From contig NZ_LMEY01000012.1 of NCBI RefSeq assembly GCF_001426665.1, positions 480,952 to 544,951 of the forward strand: DNA of 64,000 bases, read 5' to 3'. The stretch is from Rhizobium sp. Root1334. GTDB taxonomy: Bacteria > Pseudomonadota > Alphaproteobacteria > Rhizobiales > Rhizobiaceae. Below are positions 50,855 through 61,825 of the stretch, piece by piece. Position numbers and translations under genes: made by a program. Each line of letters opens with the position of its first letter. Position 1 is the stretch's first letter. The notes under the pieces are model-generated. The model saw only the letters and a list, made by a program, of their open reading frames with translations, ran no database searches and was not told the DNA's origin.

Positions 50855-52198
50855 TTAGACCAGCATGCCCATCGGGCTTTCGATGTAGCGCTTGAACGCG
50901 CCGAGCAGTTCGGCTCCAAGCGCGCCATCGACGGCACGGTGGTCGGTCGACAGCGTCACGGTCATGACATTGGCAACGACCATCTGGCCCTTCTTGACCA
51001 CGACCCGCTCCTCGCCGGCCCCGATCGCAAGGATCGTTGCATGCGGAGGATTGACGACAGCGGCGAAATTCTTGACGCCCATCATGCCCATGTTCGACAC
51101 AGCCGTCGTGCCGCCCTGGAACTCTTCGGGCTTCAGCTTGCGGCTCTTGGCGCGGGCGCCGAGATCCTTCATCTCGTTGGAGATGGCCGACAGGCTCTTC
51201 AGCTCGGCGCTGCGGACGATCGGCGTGATCAGGCCACCCGGGATCGACACGGCAACACCAACATCGGCGTGCTTGTGCTTGACCATGTTGGTTTCGGTCC
51301 AGGAGACGTTGGCATCCGGAACGTCGCGCAGGGCCAAGGCAAGCGCCTTGATGACCATGTCGTTGACCGAGAGCTTGTAGGCTGGCTTGCCGTCCCGTTC
51401 CGGCGCTGCCGTATTGAGCTGCGCACGCAGCGCAAGCAGCGCATCCAGTTCGCAATCGACGGAGACGTAGAAATGCGGAATGGTCTGCTTGCTCTCCTGC
51501 AGGCGCTTGGCGATCACCTTGCGCATGCCGTCATGCGGCACGAGTTCGTAGGAGCCTTCGGCGAAGTTCTTGAGAACAGCTTCGTCGGACGCGCCCTTGG
51601 CAAGTGGTGCCGAAGCAGATGCGGCCGCGGTTGCCGGAGCAGCAGCGGAAGGTGCAGCTTTTGCGCCACCACCGGCAACGGCAGTTTCCACATCCTTCTT
51701 GATCACGCGGCCATGCGGGCCCGTGCCGGCAACAGCCGAGATATCGATCCCGGCATCCTTGGCCAGACGGCGGGCCAGCGGCGATGAGAAGGTGCGCATG
51801 CCGGATGACGCCGGAGCCGATGCCTGTGCGGCAGCCGGGGCCGGAGCAGCGGCTGGTGCCGCTTCTGTTTTTGCCGGTGCGGCTTCAGCCTTGGCAGGCT
51901 CGGCCTTCGCAGCCGGTGCCGCACCGCCGCCGGAAGCGGCAGCAGCAATGTCTTCTCCATCAGCAGCGAGGATGGCGATCACGGCATTGACCTTGACGCC
52001 TTCGGTGCCTGCTGCAACGACGAGCTTGGCCACGGTGCCTTCGTCGACGGCTTCGACTTCCATCGTCGCCTTGTCGGTCTCGATCTCGCAGAGAACGTCA
52101 CCGGCGGAGACCTTGTCACCTTCCTTAACCAGCCATTTGGCGAGGTTGCCCTCTTCCATGGTCGGCGAAAGGGCTGGCATGGTGATGTTGATAGGCAT
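50855..52198 (-). CDS. pdhC: Pyruvate dehydrogenase E2 (dihydrolipoyl acetyltransferase)
   Basis: The core of the pyruvate dehydrogenase complex, making acetyl-CoA. The 447-residue protein has one lipoyl domain (about 1-80, lipoyl Lys in ETDKATMEV), an Ala/Pro linker, the E3-binding domain (SSPLARRLAKDAGIDI and GTGPHGRVIKKDV, about 140-180) and the catalytic acyltransferase domain (about 215-447) ending with the active site STDHRAVDGALGAE. It follows pdhB after 14 bases. Confidence 0.97.
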   Translation of the reverse strand: MPINITMPALSPTMEEGNLAKWLVKEGDKVSAGDVLCEIETDKATMEVEAVDEGTVAKLVVAAGTEGVKVNAVIAILAADGEDIAAAASGGGAAPAAKAEPAKAEAAPAKTEAAPAAAPAPAAAQASAPASSGMRTFSSPLARRLAKDAGIDISAVAGTGPHGRVIKKDVETAVAGGGAKAAPSAAAPATAAASASAPLAKGASDEAVLKNFAEGSYELVPHDGMRKVIAKRLQESKQTIPHFYVSVDCELDALLALRAQLNTAAPERDGKPAYKLSVNDMVIKALALALRDVPDANVSWTETNMVKHKHADVGVAVSIPGGLITPIVRSAELKSLSAISNEMKDLGARAKSRKLKPEEFQGGTTAVSNMGMMGVKNFAAVVNPPHATILAIGAGEERVVVKKGQMVVANVMTVTLSTDHRAVDGALGAELLGAFKRYIESPMGMLV

Positions 52199-52212
52199 CT
52201 CTTCACCCTCCC

Positions 52213-53595
52213 TTATTTGTAGCAGACGGTCTTTACCGCCTGGACGACTTCGCCGACATTCGGCAGGGCCAGCTTTTCAAGGTTGGCGGCGTAAGGCATC
52301 GGAACGTCCTTGCCGGCGATCGTCAGGATCGGCGCATCGAGATAATCGAAGGCCTGCTGCATGACGCGGGTGGCAATTTCGGTACCGACGGAGGACTGCG
52401 GGAAGCCTTCCTCGACGGTGACCAGACGGCCGGTTTTCTTGACCGATTCAATGACCGCCGGAAGGTCCATCGGACGGATGGTTCTGAGGTCGATGATCTC
52501 GACGTCGATGCCTTCCTTCTCCAGTTCCGCTGCAGCCTTGACCGCATAGGTCATGCCGATGCCGAAGGAAACGATGGTGGCATCCTTGCCGACGCGATGT
52601 GTGCGCGCCTTGCCGATCGGCAGGACGAAATCGTCCATCTTCGGCACATCGAAGGAGTGACCGTAGAGGATTTCATTTTCGAGGAAGATCACCGGGTTCG
52701 GATCGCGGATCGCAGCCTTAAGCAGACCCTTCGCGTCAGCGGCCGTGTACGGCATGACGACCTTGAGGCCTGGAATATGGCTGTACCAAGCGGCATAGCA
52801 CTGCGAGTGCTGGGCGCCGACACGGGCAGCAGCACCCGACGGACCACGGAACACCATCGGAGCGCCCATCTGTCCACCGGACATATAGAGGGTCTTTGCC
52901 GCCGAGTTGATGATATGGTCGATCGCCTGCATGGCGAAGTTGAAGGTCATGAACTCGACGATCGGGCGCAGGCCGGTCATCGCAGCACCGACGCCGATAC
53001 CGGCAAAGCCGTGTTCGGTGATCGGCGTGTCGACAACGCGGCGGGGACCGAATTCCTGCAGCAGCCCCTGCGTGATCTTGTAGGCGCCCTGGTATTCGGC
53101 GACTTCCTCGCCCATGACGAAGACGTCTTCGCTGCGGCGCATTTCTTCGGCCATCGCATCACGAAGCGCTTCGCGCACGGTGGTGGAGACCATTTCGGTA
53201 CCGGCCGGAATATCCGGGTCGGAGGGAATGTCAGCTTTCGGCTGGGCCGGAACGGGCGCGGATGCTTCCGACTTTGCCGGTGCTTCGGTCTTGGCGGGCT
53301 CTGCAGCAACAGGTGCCGCGGCCTTCGGCGCGGCAACATCCCCGGCGCTCTCGCCGTCCTGCAGCAGGACTGCAATCGCGGTATTCACCTTGACGCCTTC
53401 GGTGCCGGCAGCAATCAGGAGCTTGCCGATAACGCCTTCGTCAACGGCTTCCACTTCCATGGTCGCCTTGTCGGTTTCGATTTCGGCGATCACGTCGCCG
53501 GAAGTGACCTTGTCACCTTCGTTTTTCAGCCACTTGCTGAGCGTGCCTTCTTCCATCGTCGGGGACAGAGCGGGCATCAGAATTTCGATAGGCAT
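52213..53595 (-). CDS. pdhB: Pyruvate dehydrogenase E1 beta with N-terminal lipoyl domain
   Basis: A 460-residue E1 beta subunit. It has an N-terminal lipoyl domain (about 1-80, Lys in ETDKATMEV), an Ala/Pro/Lys linker (about 85-130) and the transketolase-like core beginning [15 protein letters not shown]. The lipoyl domain nearly repeats that of pdhC at the DNA level, suggesting that one was copied from the other. An E1 beta with its own lipoyl domain is known in alphaproteobacteria. It forms an alpha2-beta2 E1 with PdhA and starts 21 bases after it. Confidence 0.97.
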   Translation of the reverse strand: MPIEILMPALSPTMEEGTLSKWLKNEGDKVTSGDVIAEIETDKATMEVEAVDEGVIGKLLIAAGTEGVKVNTAIAVLLQDGESAGDVAAPKAAAPVAAEPAKTEAPAKSEASAPVPAQPKADIPSDPDIPAGTEMVSTTVREALRDAMAEEMRRSEDVFVMGEEVAEYQGAYKITQGLLQEFGPRRVVDTPITEHGFAGIGVGAAMTGLRPIVEFMTFNFAMQAIDHIINSAAKTLYMSGGQMGAPMVFRGPSGAAARVGAQHSQCYAAWYSHIPGLKVVMPYTAADAKGLLKAAIRDPNPVIFLENEILYGHSFDVPKMDDFVLPIGKARTHRVGKDATIVSFGIGMTYAVKAAAELEKEGIDVEIIDLRTIRPMDLPAVIESVKKTGRLVTVEEGFPQSSVGTEIATRVMQQAFDYLDAPILTIAGKDVPMPYAANLEKLALPNVGEVVQAVKTVCYK

Positions 53596-53616
53596 GATGT
53601 TTTCCTCGTCCCGGTC

Positions 53617-54663
53617 TTAAAGCAGAATATCGGTGTAGAGCTCGGATACATCCGGCTCCGGATCGGCCTGGGCAAAATCGGCGCTGTCGGCAACGATGTC
53701 GCGAACCTCCTTGTCGATTGCCTTCAGCTCGTCTTCGCTCGCCCAGCCGTTGTCCAGCAGGCGCACCCTTACTTTTTCGATCGGGTCGTTCTCGGAGCGC
53801 ATCTTCTGCACTTCGTCCTTGGAGCGGTACTTGGCCGGATCGGACATCGAGTGACCGCGGTAGCGGTAAGTCTGCATTTCGAGGATCATCGGCCCCTTGC
53901 CTGCCCGGCAATGCTCGACAGCTTCATCACCCGCCGCCTTGACGGCGCGTACGTCCATGCCATCAACCTGGAAGCCGGGAATGCCGAGCGCTACGCCGCG
54001 TTGCGAAAAATCGTGACCGGCAGAGCCGCGCGACACCGACGTACCCATGGCATAGCGGTTGTTCTCGACAATGTAGATGACCGGCAGGTTCCAGAGAGCC
54101 GCCATGTTGAAGCTCTCGTAGACTTGGCCCTGGTTGGCGGCGCCGTCGCCGAAATAGGCAAGCGAAACGTTGTCATTGCCGCGGTAGCGATTGGCAAAGG
54201 CCAGACCGGTGCCGAGCGAGACCTGCGCACCGACGATGCCGTGGCCGCCGTAGAAATTCTTTTCCTTGGAGAACATGTGCATCGAGCCACCCTTGCCGCG
54301 GGAAAGCCCGCTGCGGCGACCGGTCAGCTCGGCCATGACGCCACGTGCACTCATGCCGCAAGCGAGCATATGACCGTGGTCACGATAGGCAGTGATAACC
54401 TGATCGCCTTCCTTCAGCGCCATCTGCATGCCGACGACGACAGCTTCCTGGCCGATGTAGAGGTGACAGAAACCGCCAATGAAGCCCATGCCATAGAGCT
54501 GGCCCGCTTTTTCCTCGAAACGGCGGATGAGGAGCATTTCGCGATAGGCCTTCAGATCGGTATCGCGATCGAACTCGGCGATCGTGCCCTTGGTGAAGTC
54601 CTTTTTAGCTGGCTTTGCAGCTGCCTTGCGACTGGAAACGGACGCGGATTTTCGCGGTGCCAT
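53617..54663 (-). CDS. pdhA: Pyruvate dehydrogenase E1 alpha
   Basis: E1 alpha decarboxylates pyruvate with thiamine pyrophosphate. The 348-residue subunit has the ThDP motif GDGAANQGQVYESFNMA through ENN (about 180-215) and the loop YRYRGHSMSDP that carries the kinase sites in eukaryotic homologues. It is the first gene of pdhABC. A 10-base inverted repeat (54671-54703) overlaps its ribosome site and a possible -10 box. Confidence 0.97.
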   Translation of the reverse strand: MAPRKSASVSSRKAAAKPAKKDFTKGTIAEFDRDTDLKAYREMLLIRRFEEKAGQLYGMGFIGGFCHLYIGQEAVVVGMQMALKEGDQVITAYRDHGHMLACGMSARGVMAELTGRRSGLSRGKGGSMHMFSKEKNFYGGHGIVGAQVSLGTGLAFANRYRGNDNVSLAYFGDGAANQGQVYESFNMAALWNLPVIYIVENNRYAMGTSVSRGSAGHDFSQRGVALGIPGFQVDGMDVRAVKAAGDEAVEHCRAGKGPMILEMQTYRYRGHSMSDPAKYRSKDEVQKMRSENDPIEKVRVRLLDNGWASEDELKAIDKEVRDIVADSADFAQADPEPDVSELYTDILL

Positions 54664-54670
54664 TCAATCC

Positions 54671-54703
54671 TCCCTATGGTTGGCTTTTGCGGTACCATAG
54701 GGA
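54671..54703 (-). promoter_or_regulatory. Inverted repeat at the pdhA start
   Basis: On the minus strand TCCCTATGGT (54703-54694) and ACCATAGGGA (54680-54671) form a perfect 10-base inverted repeat with a 13-base spacer. The right arm ends inside the ribosome site (AGGGAGGA). The left arm contains TATGGT, a possible -10 box with TTGCTG 17 bases upstream (54722-54717). It may be an operator, or an RNA hairpin that covers the ribosome site. Confidence 0.6.
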
Positions 54704-54810
54704 AAGAATGCGATCACAGCAATGCCATATTTGCATGGCTTATATTCCCATCAAACCATTGATAAGAATAGAGTATTTGGAATTAACCTGTTTCCGGTTA
54801 ATGTGGCAAC

Positions 54811-55119
54811 TCAGTGAAAAATAACGATTTCGTCGCTGCGAGACATGTTCAGCCCAAACCGCGCCTTTTCGTCCAGCATGTCACGCTCAAGCGAGCCGTC
54901 GCTGAGCAGAGCAACTTCCTTTTCCAGCACCTGACGCTTTGCGGTCAGCTCATCCAGCCGTGCCTGACGCTCGATGCGCTGCCGGTCAAACGTCTCCGTC
55001 GCCTTCAGCCCAAAGTCGCCATGAATGGAATGATAACCGAAATAGCTAAGGAACGCGATAGTGATGAGCGGCATGACAAACCGCCCCAGCTGCCGTTTTT
55101 TATGGTGTTTGGTCCACAT
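54811..55119 (-). CDS. ftsB: FtsB/DivIC-type septum formation initiator
   Basis: A 102-residue bitopic membrane protein: short basic N-terminus, one transmembrane helix (about 14-32), then a coiled coil (about 45-75, with RIERQARLDELTAKRQVLEKE) and the short conserved end LERDMLDEKARFGLNMSRSDEIV. This is the layout of the divisome protein FtsB. It lies between eno and pdhA on the same strand, the usual position in many proteobacteria. Confidence 0.92.
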   Translation of the reverse strand: MWTKHHKKRQLGRFVMPLITIAFLSYFGYHSIHGDFGLKATETFDRQRIERQARLDELTAKRQVLEKEVALLSDGSLERDMLDEKARFGLNMSRSDEIVIFH

Positions 55120-55197
55120 AGATCATGCCCTGATACGCAATACTTAAACACGCTACCAGCCATTGATTAACCGACCGTTGACCATAAAGCCGGCAAC

Positions 55198-55231
55198 GAA
55201 AAACCCGCGTCCGTTTCCAGACGCGGGTTTC
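55198..55231 (-). terminator. Rho-independent terminator of eno
   Basis: On the minus strand AACCCGCGTC pairs with GACGCGGGTT around TGGAAACG and is followed by five T residues, 23 bases after the eno stop. Confidence 0.92.
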
Positions 55232-55253
55232 ATCATTGCGATGCTTGTGCGGA

Positions 55254-56543
<1,290 letters not shown>

Positions 56544-56661
56544 TCAAACATGGTGGTGGAGGATGGCCCTGTCATAAGTCATGGACCGGAAATTACAATG
56601 GCGGGGCCTGAGCAATCGCAGCCAGCGCCCGGCCTTCAAGAAAAATTCACAAAACCCGCAC

Positions 56662-57501
56662 TCAGCGTTTCGCGACCGCATCGAATGCCAGCAACGTTTC
56701 CAACAGGCGCGGCATATCCTTCAAGTAGACCATGTTGGGGCCATCGGACGGAGAATTGTCCGGGTCCTCATGCGTCTCGATGAACACACCGGCGACACCG
56801 ACGGCAACGGCCGCACGAGCCAGGGTCTCAACGAACTCACGCTGACCGCCCGACGATGCGCCCTGCCCGCCCGGCTGCTGCACGGAATGGGTGGCGTCAA
56901 AGATCACCGGCGCGCCAAGGCTCGCCATGATCGGCAGCGAGCGCATGTCCGAGACCAACGTGTTATAGCCGAAGGAGGCGCCGCGTTCGCAGAGCAGAAC
57001 GTTCGGATTGCCGCTTTCGGTGAACTTGGCAAGCACGTTCTTCATGTCCCAGGGGGCGAGGAACTGGCCCTTCTTGACGTTGATGACGCGACCGGTCTTG
57101 GCAGCGGCAACCAGAAGGTCGGTCTGGCGTGAGAGGAAGGCCGGGATCTGCAGGATATCGACGGTCGGCGCAACCAGCGCGCACTGCTCTTCCGTGTGGA
57201 TGTCGGTGATAACAGGAAAGCCGAATTCCTTCTTCAGGTCGGCAAAGATTTCCATCGCCTTTTCCAGGCCGATGCCGCGCTTGCCGGAGATCGACGTGCG
57301 GTTGGCCTTGTCGAAGGACGACTTGTAGACATAGCCAAGGCCGAGCGACTTGCAGAGTTCGACCATCGTGCCGGCGATCATGAAGGCGTGGTCGCGGCTT
57401 TCCATCTGGCAGGGGCCGGCAATCAGCGACAGCTTCTGCGTATTCGAAAACACCACCTGATTGGCGCCGCTGCCGGCAACGACGTTTGCATTGGTCTGCA
57501 T
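56662..57501 (-). CDS. kdsA: KDO-8-phosphate synthase
   Basis: KdsA condenses phosphoenolpyruvate with arabinose 5-phosphate to KDO 8-phosphate for lipid A core synthesis. The 279-residue protein has IAGPCQMES at the start of the barrel, [12 protein letters not shown] in the substrate site, and [15 protein letters not shown] Cys at position 31 (of GPCQ) is present; metal dependence needs testing. It starts 2 bases after the VOC gene, so the two are coupled. Confidence 0.97.
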   Translation of the reverse strand: MQTNANVVAGSGANQVVFSNTQKLSLIAGPCQMESRDHAFMIAGTMVELCKSLGLGYVYKSSFDKANRTSISGKRGIGLEKAMEIFADLKKEFGFPVITDIHTEEQCALVAPTVDILQIPAFLSRQTDLLVAAAKTGRVINVKKGQFLAPWDMKNVLAKFTESGNPNVLLCERGASFGYNTLVSDMRSLPIMASLGAPVIFDATHSVQQPGGQGASSGGQREFVETLARAAVAVGVAGVFIETHEDPDNSPSDGPNMVYLKDMPRLLETLLAFDAVAKR

Positions 57502-57503
57502 GA

Positions 57504-58397
57504 TTATTCTCCGAATGCGAAGATGACGCCCTGCCCCGGTGCTTCCGGAACGAGCAGGCGATTGTCTTTTCTGATGAAGTCTACCGCGTTGGCGGTAAGA
57601 AAATGCTCGGTCACGGCCAGATCGGCAACCTTGAAGACGATGGCCCGGCCGCGCAGGCCGCGCGAATGGCCCGACGTCGTCTTGTCGAAGAAGCCCGACA
57701 TGCCGGCCTGATTGAGGACGGAAATTTTCACACCATTGCGGGTTTCGATATCCATGCCGAAGGAATGCGCCGAGACTTCGCGCTCATCGACCACCTCCTG
57801 AAGGATATACTGGAAATCGGTCGGGTTCGGCTCCGACAAAACCACCTCGGCAAGGCCGGTCACCCCATTGGCGTGACTTTCCAACGCTGCGCGGTCGGAA
57901 GGCAGCGACTTGACGCGCTGACAGCTGAAAAAGAAGAAATCCGGTGCGCGCAGGTCGGCGGCAAACGACAGGCGAAAACTGGCAACAGCTTCGGAACCAT
58001 CCGGCAGTTTCATCGGCCGCGAAAATTCCAGCATGTTACCTGCCGAAATGCCTCTTTCCTGGAACCGGGCATGGTCGGCCTTTGCATCATCGCTGCTGAC
58101 CACGATTGCGGAAAACCCGTCTTGACCACGACGGAACCGGTAAGCCTGATCACGAGCGGTAAAGGCATTGCCGGCGAGCGCCGCTGCTTCGCAATCCTCG
58201 CGCTGGGCAATACCCAGTGGCTCAAGATAGGTCTTGTCGGAAAAGAACACGCAGGCGTTTTCGGTTCCGAAAGGATGAAGCGCATCCGCAGCGACGGTAA
58301 AACCAAGCTGCTCGTAGCGACGCCTGGCGGTTGCCAGATCGATGACCGGCAGGACCAGATGGTCGAGCAGACGGGGTGTACGGGAGGCAACGCTCAT
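57504..58397 (-). CDS. VOC/glyoxalase-like domain protein
   Basis: A 297-residue protein of the vicinal oxygen chelate (Glyoxalase-like) type with two related modules: [23 protein letters not shown] at the N-terminus and a second about 150 residues later ([18 protein letters not shown]). Metal ligands would be His in DHLVL and later Glu/His, but the activity is unknown. ATG 58397 follows AGGGAA; the frame continues 26 codons upstream without support. It is the first gene of a two-gene unit with kdsA. Confidence 0.85.
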   Translation of the reverse strand: MSVASRTPRLLDHLVLPVIDLATARRRYEQLGFTVAADALHPFGTENACVFFSDKTYLEPLGIAQREDCEAAALAGNAFTARDQAYRFRRGQDGFSAIVVSSDDAKADHARFQERGISAGNMLEFSRPMKLPDGSEAVASFRLSFAADLRAPDFFFFSCQRVKSLPSDRAALESHANGVTGLAEVVLSEPNPTDFQYILQEVVDEREVSAHSFGMDIETRNGVKISVLNQAGMSGFFDKTTSGHSRGLRGRAIVFKVADLAVTEHFLTANAVDFIRKDNRLLVPEAPGQGVIFAFGE

Positions 58398-58535
58398 GAT
58401 TTTCCCTGAAACTGGTCGTTGGCTGGTGCTTTGCCCGTTTTGACCGTCGATTTCAAGGAAATGTTGAAACTTCAACTTTGTGTCGATTGTATAGGCATGG
58501 CCCGATAGTGAAACACCGGGCCATGTGGGAGATCG

Positions 58536-59276
58536 TCAGAGATTGCTCATGCCGCCATCGATGACCAATTCGCTGCCGACCGTATAGGTCGATTCGTCAG
58601 AGGCGAGGAAAACCACAGCCTTGGCGATTTCGGAAGGGTTGCCAAAGCGGCCAGCAGGGATTTTCGCCGCAGCCATGGCCTCGGTATCCGCAGACGACAT
58701 GCCGAGCTTGCCGTAGAGCGGCGTTGCGACCGGGCCGGGACTGATGGCGTTGACACGAATGCCGCGGCCGATCAGTTCACCCGACAGGGTTTTGGCAAAG
58801 GACAGCAAGGCGGCCTTGGTAAGCGCGTAGACGCTGGTATTGGGCATGCCGATATGGGCGTTGATCGAAGTGTTGAGCACGATCGAGGCCGGATTGGCAA
58901 GGATCGGCAAAAGCGCCTGGATCAGGAAGAACGGACCTTTGACATTGATCGCGACGGAGCGATCGAAGGCCTCCTCGTCGAACTGTTCGATCGGCCGGAA
59001 ATCAGCCGCACCGGCATTGACGAACAGGATATCGAGATGACCGAACGCGGTCTTCACGGCATCCGCGACCGCCTTTTGTCCAGCGGCGTTGCCGGCATCG
59101 GCCTGAATGACCAATGCCCTTTCCCCCAGTTCTGCGCGGGCCGCCTCGATGGTGGCAGGGCTGGTGCCAGTGACGGCAACGCGGGCACCCTCGGCAATAA
59201 ACTGGCGGGCGGTTTCAAGGCCGATACCGCTGGTGCCGCCGGTGATCAGGGCCGTCTTGTTCTGCAAGCGTGACAT
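58536..59276 (-). CDS. Short-chain dehydrogenase/reductase (SDR)
   Basis: A 246-residue classical SDR. TGGTSGIG (about 13-20) binds the nicotinamide cofactor, VNAG marks the central strand, Ser in LNTSIN and YALTK are the catalytic Ser, Tyr and Lys. The end VGSELVIDGG is typical. The absence of an acidic residue right after the second strand (VTGTSP) suggests NADP(H). The substrate is not known. It follows a second SDR on the same strand after 36 bases. Confidence 0.92.
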   Translation of the reverse strand: MSRLQNKTALITGGTSGIGLETARQFIAEGARVAVTGTSPATIEAARAELGERALVIQADAGNAAGQKAVADAVKTAFGHLDILFVNAGAADFRPIEQFDEEAFDRSVAINVKGPFFLIQALLPILANPASIVLNTSINAHIGMPNTSVYALTKAALLSFAKTLSGELIGRGIRVNAISPGPVATPLYGKLGMSSADTEAMAAAKIPAGRFGNPSEIAKAVVFLASDESTYTVGSELVIDGGMSNL

Positions 59277-59312
59277 GATGAATTCCTTCTCTTTGCCGTT
59301 CGGCGAACTGGC

Positions 59313-60077
59313 TCAAGTGCGGGTGATCGAGGCGCCGCCATCGATGAGCGATGCCGTCCCTGTGACGAACGCCGCATCGTCCGAGGCGAGATAAAGCACC
59401 GAGCGGGCAAGCTCTTCAGGGGTAGCCACCCGCTTCAGCGCATGCAGGTTGGTGATGAAGGACTGCGATTCAGGCGTATTGTTCATCTCGCGATACATGT
59501 CCGTGTCGACAGCACCTGGCAGGATGGCATTGACGCGCACGCCTTGCGGACCGAATTCGGCGGCCAGTGCCTGGGTCAGGCCAATAAGGCCAGCCTTGGA
59601 GGCAGCGTAGGCAGCAACACCCGGGAACGCGAAGCTGTAGCCGACGAAGGTCGAGGTGAAGATTACCGAACCTGCGCCGTGTTTGACCATTTCAGCGATC
59701 TGGTGCTTCGCACCGAGAAACGAACCGGTGAGGTTGATGGCGATAGCGTCATTCCAGCCTTGTTCGGAGACGCCGGTTGATGGGCCGGCTTCGCCGAGCG
59801 TTCCGGCATTGTTGAAGGCAACGTCAAGGCGGCCGTATTTTTCGACGGCAAGTGCGACGAGCGCCTTGGCATAATCTTCCGAGCGGACATCACCGGCAAG
59901 AGCGACGGCTTGCCCGCCATCAGCCCTGATTTCGGCAACGAGCGCGTCAAGTTCGCTCTGGCGGCGGGCACCGACGACGAGTTTTGCACCCTCGGCTGCG
60001 AACAGCTTTGCCGTGGCGCGGCCGATGCCAGCGCTGGCACCGGTGACGATTGCAACTTTGTTGGACAGGCGTTCCAT
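59313..60077 (-). CDS. Short-chain dehydrogenase/reductase (SDR), second enzyme
   Basis: A 254-residue classical SDR with TGASAGIG (12-19), NNAG, and YAASK as catalytic motif. VGARRQSE after the second strand points to NADP(H). It is about one third identical by eye to the SDR downstream, so they are not a recent duplication. AGGAAG lies upstream of the ATG. It is divergent from the LysR gene at 60217, which is its probable regulator. Confidence 0.92.
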   Translation of the reverse strand: MERLSNKVAIVTGASAGIGRATAKLFAAEGAKLVVGARRQSELDALVAEIRADGGQAVALAGDVRSEDYAKALVALAVEKYGRLDVAFNNAGTLGEAGPSTGVSEQGWNDAIAINLTGSFLGAKHQIAEMVKHGAGSVIFTSTFVGYSFAFPGVAAYAASKAGLIGLTQALAAEFGPQGVRVNAILPGAVDTDMYREMNNTPESQSFITNLHALKRVATPEELARSVLYLASDDAAFVTGTASLIDGGASITRT

Positions 60078-60216
60078 GATCTCTTCCTCTTTGGCAGAGC
60101 GGTTGAGACGCCATGTGGCTATCTCTTCATGCCGTTTGCTTGAGGCGAATATGGCTTTATTCCAACGTTCTGATTAGTCTGCAAATCATGGAACTCGCAT
60201 CCGGAAAAACCGAACA

Positions 60217-61128
60217 ATGATGAAGCTCGATGGCATAACAAGTTTCGTCGCGGTGGCAGAAAGCGGATCGATCAGCGAGGCGGCCCGGCGGCTTCGGCTA
60301 TCGAAATCAGTGGTCAGCGAGCGGCTTGCCGAACTGGAACGCAGCCTTGGCGCCAGCCTGCTTCATCGCACCACGCGCAAGCTGACGCTGACCGAGGATG
60401 GCGCGGCCTTTCTGGAGCGCGCCAGCCGGATCGTCCAGGAAATCGACGAGGCCACCGCCGACATGGCCGAACGGCGCGGGACAATTTCCGGGCCGTTGCG
60501 CATCTCGGCGCCAGTCACCTTCGGCCGCATGCATCTCGGCCCGGCGCTTTATCCGTTTCTAGCCGCACACCCCGATGTGCAATTGACGCTTGATCTCGAT
60601 GATCGGCGGGTTGATGCCGCAGCCGATGGATACGATGCCGTCGTGCGCAACGGGCCGATCGCCGATTCACGTTTGATGGCCTGGCGCCTGGCGCCAAGCC
60701 GGCGCGTGCTGGTAGCCTCACCCGCCTATCTCAGGGACAACGGCAAGCCAGCATCCATCGAGGAACTCGAACAGCATCGCGGCATCTTCTACACCAATCG
60801 CGGCGTTGCCGACTGGCGCTTTCCCAGCATCGGCGGCACGGTGATCGTGCGCGGCAAGATGGGGCTCGGCCTCAACAATGGCGACATGCTGCGCGACGCG
60901 GCTATTGCGGGCCTCGGTATTGCGCTCATTCCGATGTTCATCGTTGGTGCGGACGTTACTGCAGGCAAACTCGAGACCATCGATATCGGCGTCCAGCCGG
61001 AGCTTGAATATATCCACATCGCGCACCCTGAAGGACGGCGTCCATCTGTCAAATTAAGGGCGATCGCCGATCATCTGCGGGCCGCATTCGGCAGCCCGCC
61101 GTATTGGGATCCAGCTTTCTCAAATTAA
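60217..61128 (+). CDS. LysR family transcriptional regulator
   Basis: A 303-residue LysR regulator. The N-terminal winged helix (about 4-62: FVAVAESGSISEAARRLRLSKSVVSERLAELE) is followed by the effector domain from about residue 90 (GPLRISAPVTFGRMHLGPAL). The AARRLRLSKSVVSE helix and short effector part fit the group with PgdR/CrgA-like members. It is divergent from the two SDR genes across a 139-base gap, the common arrangement for a LysR regulator and its target operon. The inducer is unknown. Confidence 0.93.
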   Translation: MMKLDGITSFVAVAESGSISEAARRLRLSKSVVSERLAELERSLGASLLHRTTRKLTLTEDGAAFLERASRIVQEIDEATADMAERRGTISGPLRISAPVTFGRMHLGPALYPFLAAHPDVQLTLDLDDRRVDAAADGYDAVVRNGPIADSRLMAWRLAPSRRVLVASPAYLRDNGKPASIEELEQHRGIFYTNRGVADWRFPSIGGTVIVRGKMGLGLNNGDMLRDAAIAGLGIALIPMFIVGADVTAGKLETIDIGVQPELEYIHIAHPEGRRPSVKLRAIADHLRAAFGSPPYWDPAFSN

Positions 61129-61137
61129 GCACGCTGC

Positions 61138-61710
61138 TCAATTGCAGGAACGCAACTGCTTAGCATAGGCATTGGCGATATTTGCCGAGCGCTGGGCTGC
61201 CTTCTGCAGCTGGGTATTGCCGCGCCAGCCGCCTTTTCTGTAGCCGGCATCCCCGAGATAGTACGCCAGATAGAGATTGTAGGCGTCGTTGCGGGCAATG
61301 CCGTTCTTGCGGCTGTTCTTGTTGTGATACCAGGCGACGAAGTGGATCGCGTCGGAGAATTTCGTCCGCCGCGCCAAAAGGTTGCCGGTCGATTGCTTGT
61401 ACTCCGACCATGTGCCGTTCAGCGCCTGCGAGAAGCCGTAGGCGGTCGATTGGCGTTTCCACGGGATAAAGCCGAACAGTTTGGTGCGGGGCGGCCGGGC
61501 ATTCGGGCGGAAACCGGATTCGGTGTAGATCGTCGCCATCAGGATATGCACCGGCACGCCATACTGACGCTCGGCGTGGTTTGCGGCGCGCTGCCAATTG
61601 TTGAACCAGCCGTCACGCTGCTCGAAAATCGCGCAGGCATTCCGGGTATCCCTTGGGGCACTCGCACAACCGGCCAGAAGCAGAAGGGCGACGATAAACG
61701 CAATACGCAT
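61138..61710 (-). CDS. Lipoprotein with SLT lytic transglycosylase-type domain
   Basis: A 190-residue lipoprotein: the signal peptide ends in the lipobox LAGC (Cys at about 15). The mature part (about 40-180) has the lysozyme-like SLT pattern IYTESGFRPNARP with the candidate catalytic Glu, and AYGFSQALNGTWSEYK. Relatives are described as hypothetical lipoproteins or lytic transglycosylases that cut peptidoglycan; activity is not proven. It is convergent with the LysR gene (stops 9 bases apart). Confidence 0.88.
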   Translation of the reverse strand: MRIAFIVALLLLAGCASAPRDTRNACAIFEQRDGWFNNWQRAANHAERQYGVPVHILMATIYTESGFRPNARPPRTKLFGFIPWKRQSTAYGFSQALNGTWSEYKQSTGNLLARRTKFSDAIHFVAWYHNKNSRKNGIARNDAYNLYLAYYLGDAGYRKGGWRGNTQLQKAAQRSANIANAYAKQLRSCN

Positions 61711-61825
61711 CGCTCAAGTCTCTCACTTTCAGAGAGATTACTAACCGGTAAACGTTAAAGAGAGGTTTTTAGATAAATCGGGACGGCCCTTTTACCCGTC
61801 TCCGACCGATTCCGAACGGAAAAGC

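Noticed and set aside
52597..54762. A 721-codon open frame on the plus strand
   Set aside because: Antisense shadow of pdhB and pdhA, with repetitive His/Arg/Asp composition and no motifs.
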